Positions 6,625-17,000 of a stretch of 17,017 nt of DNA are shown piece after piece. Source of the stretch: Candidatus Margulisiibacteriota bacterium. GTDB taxonomy: Bacteria > Margulisbacteria > WOR-1 > XYC2-FULL-46-14 > JAHJBW01. The number at the start of each line of letters is the position of its first letter. Positions within the stretch are counted from its first letter, which is position 1. Under the pieces are notes generated by a model that was given only the letters and a program-made list of their open reading frames with translations, had not been told where the DNA came from and made no database searches. The translations under genes were made by a program, and so were the position numbers. The DNA is taken from contig JAHJBW010000073.1 in assembly GCA_018813405.1 (NCBI GenBank), positions 1 to 17,017 on the forward strand, in the 5' to 3' direction.

Positions 6625-7938
6625 ATGCAAAAATATCAAAGGTTATCAAATATTGCATTAAATCGCCTTTTTGAGCATAAAGAAAGCAAAATAATAGCCC
6701 TGCTGGGAGCCAGACAGGTAGGAAAGACGACATTATTGATGGAGCTGACAAGCAGGTGGCCGGGCAAAGTCATAAAATATGTTGGGGATAAGCTTGAAGA
6801 TGCTGAACTCTGGCGCGGAAATTTTAGGGATATTGTAAGGGAACTTGAAGCAAATTTGGGAGAAAGGTTCGATAATATTGAAAAACCGGCCCTTTTAATT
6901 TTTGACGAAGTCCAGAAAATACCCGAAGCTTTTGACAATCTAAAAGTCCTGCATGACGATTTCAAGAAGAAGATAAAGATCGCGGTTTCTGGTTCAAGCT
7001 CCTTACAGCTTCTGCACAGGACCACCGAATCGCTGGGCGGGAGAGTCGAGATAGTCACCATGTATCCTCTTTCATTCACTGAAATACTCGGCCGCCAGCC
7101 CGAACCGGTCTGGATGGAAAAAAGCGGCAAGGATTTCGCTTTTATCCTGGACGACATCATAAAAAAGAGCCGGGTTGCGGAAGAAGCCTCACGCGCGTTG
7201 GAAAAGGCGCTGGTCTTTGGCCTTTTTCCCGAGGCATACCTTCAGGAAAAAGTTGATGAGGTAAGGTTGCTTTATCAAAACTATCATCAAACTTATATCG
7301 AAAAGGATGTCCGGGACCTGAAAGAAGTGGGCAATGTTCTGGATTTTGATCTGGTCTGGAAAATCGCTCATCGCGCCAGCGGCCAATTGATAAATTACAC
7401 CAATATTTCAAAAGAGACGGGACTGGCTCATAATACCGTAAAAAAATACATTTCGATCCTGGCGGCATCTTTTAACATTTCGATCTTCCAGGCCTACTCG
7501 CGAAGCCTGCGGCGAAGGGTGGTAAGATCTCCCAAGCTATTCTCGGTAGATATCGGTTTTTTTAATCACTGTCTGGACATTTTTAATCTGGAAAGGCTGG
7601 CGGCGGCGCAATTAACCGGCGTATCGTTTGAATCGGTTATGATCGCCGAATTCTTAAAACAGGAGCGCGGTTTTATAAGAGGCGGGGAACCGTATTTTTA
7701 CCGCACCTCGGCCAACGCTGAAGTTGATCTGGTTGTGGAAAGGGGTGTAGATCTCTACGCTTATGAATTTAAATATTCTGAGCGTCGGCCGGAACCATCG
7801 GATTTTAACGGGATAAGATCCCTGCTTACAGCCGCGCGAGACCGCCTCAAGGCCGGTTTTGTGGTCAGCCGCTATCCTCACGCCGAAAAATACGCTGACA
7901 ATTTGTTCGCCGTACCCTGGTGGTATTTTTGTTCATAA
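6625..7938 (+). CDS. AAA_14/DUF4143 ATPase
   Basis: A 437-residue stand-alone ATPase of the AAA_14 plus DUF4143 architecture. Walker A is GARQVGKTT (28-36). Walker B is LLIFDEVQ, with D94 E95, and the sensor-like stretch is AVSGSSS. A winged-helix-like DUF4143 region spans about 225-330. The C-terminus has a restriction-endonuclease-like pattern EVD (366-368) ... E381-x-K383. The family is widespread, often multicopy and largely uncharacterised; roles in nucleic-acid handling or defence have been suggested but not settled. I chose ATG 6625 over 6607 because the -10 box overlaps the bases just after 6607, and the start predicted from the promoter falls on 6625. Codon and base use is more AT-rich than its neighbours. 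The gene sits alone between direct repeats, consistent with recent acquisition. Confidence 0.85.
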   Translation: MQKYQRLSNIALNRLFEHKESKIIALLGARQVGKTTLLMELTSRWPGKVIKYVGDKLEDAELWRGNFRDIVRELEANLGERFDNIEKPALLIFDEVQKIPEAFDNLKVLHDDFKKKIKIAVSGSSSLQLLHRTTESLGGRVEIVTMYPLSFTEILGRQPEPVWMEKSGKDFAFILDDIIKKSRVAEEASRALEKALVFGLFPEAYLQEKVDEVRLLYQNYHQTYIEKDVRDLKEVGNVLDFDLVWKIAHRASGQLINYTNISKETGLAHNTVKKYISILAASFNISIFQAYSRSLRRRVVRSPKLFSVDIGFFNHCLDIFNLERLAAAQLTGVSFESVMIAEFLKQERGFIRGGEPYFYRTSANAEVDLVVERGVDLYAYEFKYSERRPEPSDFNGIRSLLTAARDRLKAGFVVSRYPHAEKYADNLFAVPWWYFCS

Positions 7939-7957
7939 AAAAAGGCCGGCGCGCCTT
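7937..7957 (-). terminator. Weak terminator for the giant minus-strand gene
   Basis: Read on the minus strand, AAGGC pairs with GCCTT around a 6-nt loop and runs into seven T (7943-7937). It lies about 100 nt past the stop of the giant gene and would shield the convergent ATPase. The stem is only five pairs, so this is tentative. Confidence 0.35.
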
Positions 7958-7960
7958 GAC
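7940..7960. repeat. Right copy of 21-bp direct repeat
   Basis: Identical over 21 bp to 6574-6594, beginning one base after the ATPase stop codon. Flanking bases differ on both sides (A versus G on the left, G versus A on the right), so the identity is sharply bounded. This copy is non-coding. Confidence 0.95.
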
Positions 7961-7971
7961 GAGCGTGCCTG

Positions 7972-8031
7972 TCCGCCGAAGCCTCGATGAGCCTGTTAAT
8001 CACCGAAGCGTTCGAGCGTAGGCGGATTTTT
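7972..8031 (+). terminator. Probable intrinsic terminator of the apbE operon/ATPase
   Basis: TCCGCC (7972-7977) pairs with GGCGGA (8021-8026). An inner stem CTCGA (7983-7987) pairs with TCGAG (8012-8016) across a small internal loop, and five T follow the outer arm. It is placed between convergent genes. Without the ATPase cassette it would stand about 40 nt after the GlmU-like stop codon, where an operon terminator is expected. Confidence 0.55.
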
Positions 8032-8056
8032 CGCCAAAGTTAGACACCGGCCAATT

Positions 8057-11000
8057 TTAGCTATTTGGTGCTTGTGAAACTTTAATGTTCTTCTTTACCC
8101 AATTAAGAAGCTGTCCGGCTTTGCCTTCTATAAGCAAGCCTTTTTTGTCAAACATGCCCCTCAAGTCATCGTTGATAGATGAGAATGTTTCATTGATATC
8201 ATGAGGGTTCATCACGTGGATGCGGGACAGGAGCAACTGCATCGACTTGATCTCGGCCCTTTCGGTTATTTTTTCCACATCTTCAAGGGTTAGTCCCGGG
8301 AAAGCTTTTACAACAGAAAGCTTAAGCTCGCCGGCAGTCATTTTTGAGCCGTGCAGCTTGTGCATGACCTCAATATGAGCGCAAACCCTCTTTTCAGTTT
8401 CGTTCATTTCTATCTCCTTGCCTAAAAGTTTTCTAAACTCCATCTTTACGGCAAGTTCTGAAGGGTCCCGGAAAACCTTCTGCATATAGAACCTTTGCAA
8501 AGCCGATATCGCCGTGGCCCTTAATTCCCTGCCGGCCTTGAAGTCTTTCCTCAGTTCTGCCAGCAGATAAGCCGGATTATCCGACACGGTGGACCTTCTG
8601 AGCATGGACCCGGCCAGGGCGTTGGCGGTCTCGCGGAGAATGGTGGCACCCCAAAAACCTTTGGAAACGCTTTCAACCTGGATCTTCTCATACGCCCTCA
8701 TCTCGACTTCGAGGCGGTAGTCGGAAGAGAAAAGCGAATAACCAGTATCGAGCAGGGTCACAATCCCCACCCCGGTAAGCGCTCCGCCCACGGCCGTACC
8801 TGTCAAACGCACGCCCTTCAGCGCGGCAATCGCTTCAGCGCCGCCCATTACGGCGGTAGTGGCAAAGATGTTGGTCAAATGATGTCTCAACCAGTGGCCG
8901 TGATCGTATTTGAAGCCTATCAAAGCGTCAATACCTTTGGCCAGGAAACCCGCCACCCCTATGTTCTTTAGCACTCCGCCCACGCCCTTTAGCGCGGCCA
9001 TGGTGACTTCTATCTTTGGAACATCCTTTATGCCCATGGCTTCCACAAAGGATTTTCCTTCGAAAACACCACCTCTAAGCGCGCCGCCGATATTAGAAAG
9101 CCTGGGATATGTCTCAAGCACGCCCATAACAAAGGTGAAGCGGGCTTTTTTGTCCTCAATGCCCAGCAGGTCTGCCGCCAGCTCAACGGCCGCTATGGTT
9201 GCTGTTCCTCTGACCACTCCCCGGCTGGTCTGTTCAATAACCAGCCCCAGCTTTGGCCTGGCGTATTCAACGATCTGCCTCAATTCCTCTACAGAAGTGA
9301 TCTCTTCTTCCAGTCCTACGGCTTTTGCGATATCATTGACCTCGGCCAGTTGCTCGGCGCTAAGTTTGGGAGCCTGGAAAAGCTCGCTTCTCTGCGCCCT
9401 TACTTTTTCGGCAACTTCCCTGCCGTGAAGGTCTTCAATAGCGCCAAAACCCTGCCCGCCGCCTTCCCACGCAATAGTATTGCCTATCACCGCGAAAGAC
9501 TGGTCAGCGTAGCCCGTTGCCCTGTCGGTTATGATGTCGCAACGCGCGGGGCCGCCGTTCTGGCGGTACCTTATCATCGTGCCATCGGCAAGATTGCTTA
9601 AAATAGGGAAATTATTCATCGCGCCAAGTGCCTGGCGCAATTCCACAGACATTTGATAGCCTCTCACAGGAGCAACAAGCTTGATGCGTCCGTTCTGCTT
9701 TACCAACAACAGGCCGTCGCCCGCCAATCTCCTGTTCTGTTCGCTTTGATAGGCAACAGGCGCGGCCGCCGCTTTACCGGCTTCAGTAAATATCCCGGTG
9801 CCATCAACCCCCACTTTCCTGGCGCTTCTCCCCCTCCCCAGCTTGCCGTATTTGCCGAACAGCGGGAAGGCCTCAACTTTTTTCTGTTTATGCACGGTCC
9901 TGGCCGCCTGCCTGTTAAAGGCCTCGACCAGGTTGATGAACTTGGCCGCGTTCTCAGCCACGAACTTTTCCCTGACAGCGGCGCCGTCGGAAGAGGCAAC
10001 CAGCTTGCCCTGGGAATGATAGCGTTTGGTCAATTCATCCTGAAGGGTCTGAAGGTTCTGCTCGAACTTGTTATATGCTTTGCCGATCAGGTCCCGCAAA
10101 TTGCGGTGCTCTATTTTATCGTAATCAAAAAGCTGAGGCGCCAGTTGTTGGGCCATTTTCCCAGCTATTTTGCTAAAAGAGTATTCTCCGGTAAGGGGGA
10201 TGTCTATGGTAAGCTCGACATTGTACATCTTCCCCAGCTTGCGCACAGCTTTTTGAAGCGCCGCGCGCTCCCCGCTCACTTCAAGGTTGATGCTGTCTTT
10301 CCCATCCCACAGGAATTCAAGCTCGGTCCGCACCATGGTCTCGCACTTCTTTTTAAAGTCCTGGGGGTCATTGCTGGGCGCGAATATATTGCGCAGGGCA
10401 TCCAGCTGTTCCTGCAAGGGCTTGGGGAGCAGGCTTTCCATTTTTGCGCCCGCTTCCCATCGGTCAAAAAGAAGCTGGTCATAAGAAGCCTGCGCACTGA
10501 CAAACAACTCATTAACGGTGTCGGCATTTAGTTTGGTGATATCGGTCTCTTTCATCGCATCGGCATAGGTCGATGCCGGCGTCAGCTTGGTCTTGGCCGG
10601 GTCTATTCCCATCTTCTGTAGAGCAAATTTAAGGCCCTTCTCTCCCAGCCTGCCCCTGTATATGGCGCATTCGGGCGAGCTGAAGTAGCGGATAATGGCA
10701 GAAGCGCTCTGACGGCCGGCTCGGCCCGACTTCTGGCGGCCTTCCCAACTGCCGCCCTCCTGGTCGGGCAGGTAAAGGGTGATACCCTCTTTTTTGGTAA
10801 GGATGTCGGTGGCGCGTTTGGCCAGGGTCGTGACCAGTATGGCACAGCGGCTTTCGATAAGGCATTCAAATATCTGGTGATAGCTCATTTCTTTTCCGTA
10901 AGCCAGGAAATCTGTGCCCTTCTTTTTGAGAGGACTTGCTTTGATGGCCTTCTTGAGGTCTTTGTCGGCCTTTAAAGCCTCAAATATCTGGGCCGCAAGT

Positions 11001-14000
11001 TTGGGATTGTCAACGCCCACAACTATCGGCCTGCCAAGTTTAACGTCCGCGCGGGCCTGTTCGACAATAGCCTTGATCTTGGCCTTGTTGTCTGCGAACA
11101 TCTTTACATCATGCTCAATAAAAACACCAATTTTATTTGATTCGATCCCTATGCTTTGAATCGCTTTTGTAATTTGGCCTTCGTTACCGGCATTACCCCT
11201 TATCTGAATTACTCTGCCCGGCAGAGGTATTTCACCTTTCCCTTTCGCTTTGTTTAACATACCCCTGATGGCATCCAGGTTTTTCTGAATGTTGATCTTT
11301 GGGTCATTGTCCAGATTTTGCCATTTATAGCGTGGGATATTGGTCGGGATATCAAGGAACTGAATACCCATCTTTTCCAGGATGGGGTTGATCTGCTCCA
11401 GGGTGCCGGAAGAAGCCACGATATGTCTGATCTTTTTGACCAGTGTCTTGGCCAGCACCTGGGCAATGGTCGCGCTTTCGGGGGTGATCCTTGATCCCAG
11501 AAAACCTTTCCATATCTCTTCCTTGGCCTGAAGCGCTTGATGAAGACCGTCGCTGTAGTTGGAGCCTTCCGCTATAGTACCGGTCTTGGTGTCCAGTACC
11601 ACGATGCCATTTTTAAGATAGTGCACCTGGTAGTCCACGCCCAGTTCCATGTGTTTTGCCTTGATACAGCGCATTATCCTTTTTTGCTGTTCAAGCGAGA
11701 GCTGTCCCCAGACCACTGCCTTTCCCTTTTCATTATAGAAGCGCTTTTGATCGAAGGTCTTTTCGTCTATCCTGGCGCCTTCTTCGCCGTGGCTATAATC
11801 CGTTTTCTCGGCAAGCCCTCTCGCGGTCTTGTAGGCGGCGCGCCAGGCCTTTTGGTCTGTGGCTTTCAATTCGCCGCCGGACATAATGAAAGGCGTAAGT
11901 CCCTGGTCAAGGTAGATAAAGTCAAACTCGTCCACCCTGAAGAGCCCGTTTTCCCATGGAATGTTTACTATCTTGCCGCCGGCAGAGACCTTGTTGTTAA
12001 GCTCGATAAAGGCCAGGTCGGTCATGGAAAGGTAAATGACCTGGTTTTTAGCGAATTTAACATCCAGGCCGGCATCGGTATATTTGGCTACGGCTGCTTT
12101 AAGGCCGGCCGCTTTGTACAGTTTCACCATCTTGTTAAAATTGTCTTTGGCGGTAAGGTTATTGTGGGTCAAAGAAATGAGCTTTCTTTTCGTGGGCGCG
12201 TCAAGGATATGCACCGCGGCATAATCGATGGTCTTACCTTCGCCGGTATATATCTGGGCGGAAATGCCGTTGTGCATGGCCAGAATACCCTTGATCTGAG
12301 GAGTAGTAAGAACTATCTCACCGGTTACCTGGTGGATAAGGGCCCTTGTCCGGAGCATGCGGGCCTCGGTATATGATATCTTTCTGCCGCCCTCTTCTAA
12401 CACAGGCCTATCCATTGCCTCTATCTGTTCGTTCAGTGAAAGCCCTTTGAAGTTGCCGGGAAGCTTTTTGCGAGCGGCCTTTTCTAACTTTCCCATTCGT
12501 TGAAGCTGCCGCTGCCGCTCAGCGGGCGTTTTAGCTGTTCCACCCTTTGCCCACAGCGAATCGATATTCTCTGCCATGCCCTGGATCTTTTTCTCAACAG
12601 CCTTGAGGTCCCTGGGCTCGGCGGCCTTTTCGATCTCGGCATTGGGGTCAAAGATGTCCCCGACGGCCGCCTGCAGTCTGCTCGAAGCCTCGGAAAGGTC
12701 GATAGCGCCCGGTTGCTTTAGAAGCTCGATGCCCAGCGTCAGGCGCAGGTGTTTACTGCCGCCTTCGCCCTCAAATATCTCTATGTTGGTCTCGTTGCCA
12801 TCAACTATTCTTATTTCCCTTACGGCCAGGTTTTCACCGAATACCGTCGTGTTAAGATTTGCTGTACGCAGTGTTTCAAGCCGTGCCTTTAATTGATGGA
12901 ACAGCGCCGCGCTTTCGCCTTGATATTTTATTTTGCCGTCCGAGGTACGCTCGACTTCAAGCAGTATCCCTTTGTGCAGTGAGACCCTGTCAATGCCGAT
13001 CTCCTGTTTGCGCAGGGCTCTGGCGGTCTTGCCGGGGCTTTCGATCCCCATATCAAGATCAGCAAGCGCGCCCTTCATCTCTGAGTCGGCAGAAAGGTTA
13101 AAGCCAAAGACGCTGTTCCTGGCTCCCCAGCCGTAGAACCTTTCCATAAGCCCCTGCCCGACCAGCTCTTCTTTTACGCCGTCGACAAGGACCGTCTTGG
13201 GAATGCTGAGCAAGAAGCGGCCGACATTGCCCCTGGGGGAAGGCCTCGTGGCAGAAGCCAGCGACGTGAAAGGACGCCTGTTGAGCACCCATTCTTTACC
13301 TTCGCCCGGTAAAAGTGAAAGTCTTTCTATGAACCTGTCAGGATATTGCAACCAGCTTTGTGGTCTCTTTTCTGGAGAAGAAACAAGATTTACACCCAGT
13401 TTGGCAAGACGACCGACTGTTTCATAGGCCAGGTGCAAAGGCCAGTTAAAGAAGGATATTGGGGCTTTCATGCCAACCGTTGGCCTGTTCATTAAGAACT
13501 CTCTGGCCATGTTGAACTTGAAAAAAGTCATTCTGGCGGTATCTAAAAAGAACTTGGCCACAGCCAGGAAAGAACCTGTTGCCAGGCCATACTGCCCCTC
13601 GTCCCACAACTGGGAAAAATCGCCCATAAAGGCAAGAGGCATATGTTGAAAGCTAAGAACACCAGTAACCAGTCCGGCATAATTTTTTGCGGTTTGCTTT
13701 CCTCTAAGGCTGTCGCCATTTTCAATATAATCTTCAATGCTTTGCAACCCGTCTTTCACATATTGCACGCCCATTTCCATAAAGGTGGCCGGCATTGAAT
13801 AGAACATAAAGGTGGTATCAAGAAGTCCGCGGCCAACATCCAGGGTAAAGTCCCCAAAATCAAAATCTTTTTCTTCCAACCCCGCGTCTTCCGCGCTCAC
13901 CCTGCCGGTCTGGTCTTCGTTGGAGGGCCTGAAGACAACCCCGTTCTCAAGCGTGGCCTCTACCTGGGCCAGGCCAATATGCTCGCCGTTGCTCACCTGA

Positions 14001-17000
14001 AGATGCTTGCCGACTATCTGGCCCTCTTGTTCCAAAAGGAACATGACAAGCTGTATTACCTGCAAGCAATGTTCGGCGGCTTCCGAGCGGTCTGACTGCA
14101 GGTAAAGCTCAAAAGAGCCTTCCGGCAGTTTGAAGGGCAGTTCGCCGCTAGCCTTGAACTTGTTCCATATCTCTTGCTGGGTCGTGGGCAGTTCTGTGAT
14201 CTTCTTTTCAATAGCTGTAACCGCGTAGGCTTCAAGCTTTTTGATCCTGTCGGACATGCCTTTTAAAAGATCGGTAATGTCTTTTTCGGTGACCTTGCCC
14301 ATTCCGTTTTCAAATATCCGCTCAAAAATGCTGAACTGGTCTTTTATCCCCAGGATAGCCATAATGAAATGCACCTGGGGGGCCAGGTTCATGTTGGGTT
14401 CTGATTGAATACCCTGCGACAGCGCCGCGATCTGGGCTGTACCAGGATAGTTATACATCCATGACGGCAAAGAGAACACCTTGTCCGTCTCGGTGCCCTC
14501 ATCTTTTTTGTCCATAACGAATCCGGCCACGCCCATGGCAGTGGTGGCAATAAGCTTGGCAGTGCTGGCAAAAGGCAGTAAGGCCAGGGGCGCCAGCAGC
14601 ATGTTGCCCTGCTTGACCTTGTTGAAGTATTTTATGGAAAGGATATAGGAGACAACTTTTTTGGCCATGGATATCTCTATATCTTCGCCCGGGTCCCTGG
14701 TAAGCGAAGCCCAGCCGTCTTTTTTGTCTATTTGCGAGAGCACAAAGTCCCTGATCTGTTCAGGCGTCCTTATTTCCTCTCTCCTGTTGGTGCGCAGGCC
14801 GTTCTCGTCCAGGAAAAGGATATCCAACAGGGGTATAACGGACTCAAGGGCTTTTGCGGTCAGGATGGCCTCAACGTCATCTTTTCCCACTGTCCCATCC
14901 AGCTTCAAGTCATTGACCAGCTTCAGATATTTTTCCTGAATGGTTTGTGCTTCCGCCCTTTTTTTGTTATAGGCCAATTCAATTCCCCTGGCGGCCTTTT
15001 CAAGCGCTGTCTTTTCCTTTTTCCCTGCTTCCTTAAGCCTGGCGCTGGCGTCCTTCAGGTTCTTGCCGGCGGTCTCAAGGTCCTTGTTCGCCTGTCTGAA
15101 AGAAGCAAGCAGGGTCTTGAATTCTGTTTGTTGTTCCGGTGTCAGCCGTTCCCACCTGAAAAGCATCCAGACATGTTCTTCAACGCCCTGGGGTATCTTT
15201 ATGTCCTGGGTAACCTTGCCGGTGTTCTTCATCTCTTCCACGGCAAAAGTAAGAAGGTCCAGGTTAAAATCTGCTTTCTTATCTGGAAGCTGGTCAGCCA
15301 TCTGTTTGGCTATCCTGCGCAAAATTAACTTAACTTCCAGAACTTCTTTTGGGTCATCAGTTCCCCAGGTCCCGTACAAAAAACTGGAAAGCGGCTGAAG
15401 GGTCGTAATGGTATAGTTTGGATTATCCTCGGCAAATTTGACCAGCTTTGACTGATCGGCCTCGCTGAGCCCGCTCCGGGTACAGCGGACACGGAAGGAA
15501 AAATGGCCATCCTCGTCAACTATCTTTTTATAGATATCTGCCCATATTTGATTATCATCTTTCAGCCCGGTCAATACTTCACGCAAAAGGTCTAATTCAC
15601 TCCTGGTGAAATATGTATTATTATCGGCTTTCATCGCTTTGAGCAGTTTGCCAAGAGCATCTTTGTATTTTTTATGCAGCGGCGAATTCGAGGCTGTTAC
15701 CATACGAATAAGATTAACGGCCTTGCTTTGTTTATTATCCTTTTTCTTCTGTTTAACACCCTCCACATCACTAAAGGCCAGGCTTTCAAGTTTATAGCGC
15801 GGAGAAAAATATTCGGTGATCTTCAACAGCTCTGGAGAAGTAATACTTTCTGAAGAAGTGTCCATCTTTTCTAAAACAGGGAAAGCCGACTTTATCAATA
15901 TGATAGGATGTTTCGCAAGATCATTGATGTTGTCTTTGGCAACTCGTTCAAGATGGCTGTCGTTCTTTGCGGCAGGCGCCTGCTCAATCAGCCTCATAAG
16001 AACGCTTCTGTTAACAACCGCCACCAGATTACTGTCAGTAAGTGATATGCCGCTCAATTTGGAGAGGTCTTCAACAAGCTCGGCTACTTTGTTTAGATCG
16101 ATCACAGAAAAATTGCAGGTTGTTTCCAGTGCCTGTAAAAATGCCAGAACCGCAGGCAATTCATTTTTTGAAAGACCCAGCAGTTTAGAAACATTTCCCA
16201 ACTTTCTTTGATAGTTATCATATAACCCTTTTGTCTTTTTGGCCTGTGCCTGAAAACCTTTGTTCATTTCTGCAAGATCAAGCTGGCGCAATCTTATTTG
16301 TTTTTTCTGATCTACGGCCCCGTTCAGATCATTGTTTTGAGCCATTTCCTCCAACCTGGTTTTTGCTTTTTCCGCCTCAACTACTATCGATTTTGCTTTG
16401 GCTTCCGTCTTTTTAAGACTATGGCCGGCATATTCGACCTTCTTCATTGATGAAGTAATATCATCTATTATCTGCTCTAGCGATCTTCCCTCTCTCATCA
16501 TTTGGGCAAGTGCATTTATGGTTTTGGGTTCTACCTTATGGATGGCTGCCTGCAGGGCAAGTATTTGTTCGGTGCGGGCACCTTCCAATCGTATGAAATT
16601 AGAAGTATAATCAATATTCGGTTTGGCAAAGAATCCCCCGCGCAACAAGACAGGGAGCACGCTATTTGAGATATTCTTTTGTTCTTCTTCCGAAAAAGCG
16701 GTAACCTTACCCTCGGCAGATATCCAGTAATATTCAAACTTATCCTTTTTGCCCTCTTCATCAACAACAGAGACAGCGATCCTGTCCCCCGCCGCGATCC
16801 TTGAAGAAAATCCCCGCAGATTGCCGATCATTTCATCTAAATTAAGCGGGACCGTAATGAATTTTTCCTTTTTTCCGAGCAGTGTCTTTAAACCAGCAGC
16901 TTTTTCTTCCAGGGTGGCAGTGCCTGAAAGTGTTTTGAAGAAAGCAAGGAAAGCTTTAAAGTTTTCAGCATCTTCTATCCCAAGGGCACGGAAAAATTGA

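Larger units (their letters stand above)
6595..7960 (+). mobile_element. Candidate 1.4-kb ATPase gene cassette bounded by direct repeats
   Basis: One gene plus promoter lies between two perfect 21-bp repeats (6574-6594 and 7940-7960). Its stop codon is one base before the right copy. GC counted by eye falls from 32/60 in 6541-6600 to 16/60 in 6601-6660. No transposase, integrase or terminal inverted repeat is seen, so the mechanism is unknown. The arrangement fits an insertion that duplicated the 3' end of the upstream gene. It could also come from recombination between short homologies. Confidence 0.5.

Noticed and set aside
7961..8056. Possible CRISPR-like or attachment-site repeat pair (CCGAAGC at two places)
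   Set aside because: There are only two short, imperfect copies 27 nt apart. They are better explained by the terminator stem.
9653..10531. A 292-codon open frame on the plus strand, opposite the giant gene
   Set aside because: Its codons lie exactly opposite the sense codons. Such frames arise when the sense gene avoids TTA, CTA and TCA. It has no recognisable domain and no evident ribosome site.
11537..12376. A 279-codon plus-strand open frame opposite the SecA motor
   Set aside because: It is in the same codon-on-codon register as the other antisense frame, within a clearly conserved motor region on the minus strand. It is a by-product of sense codon use.
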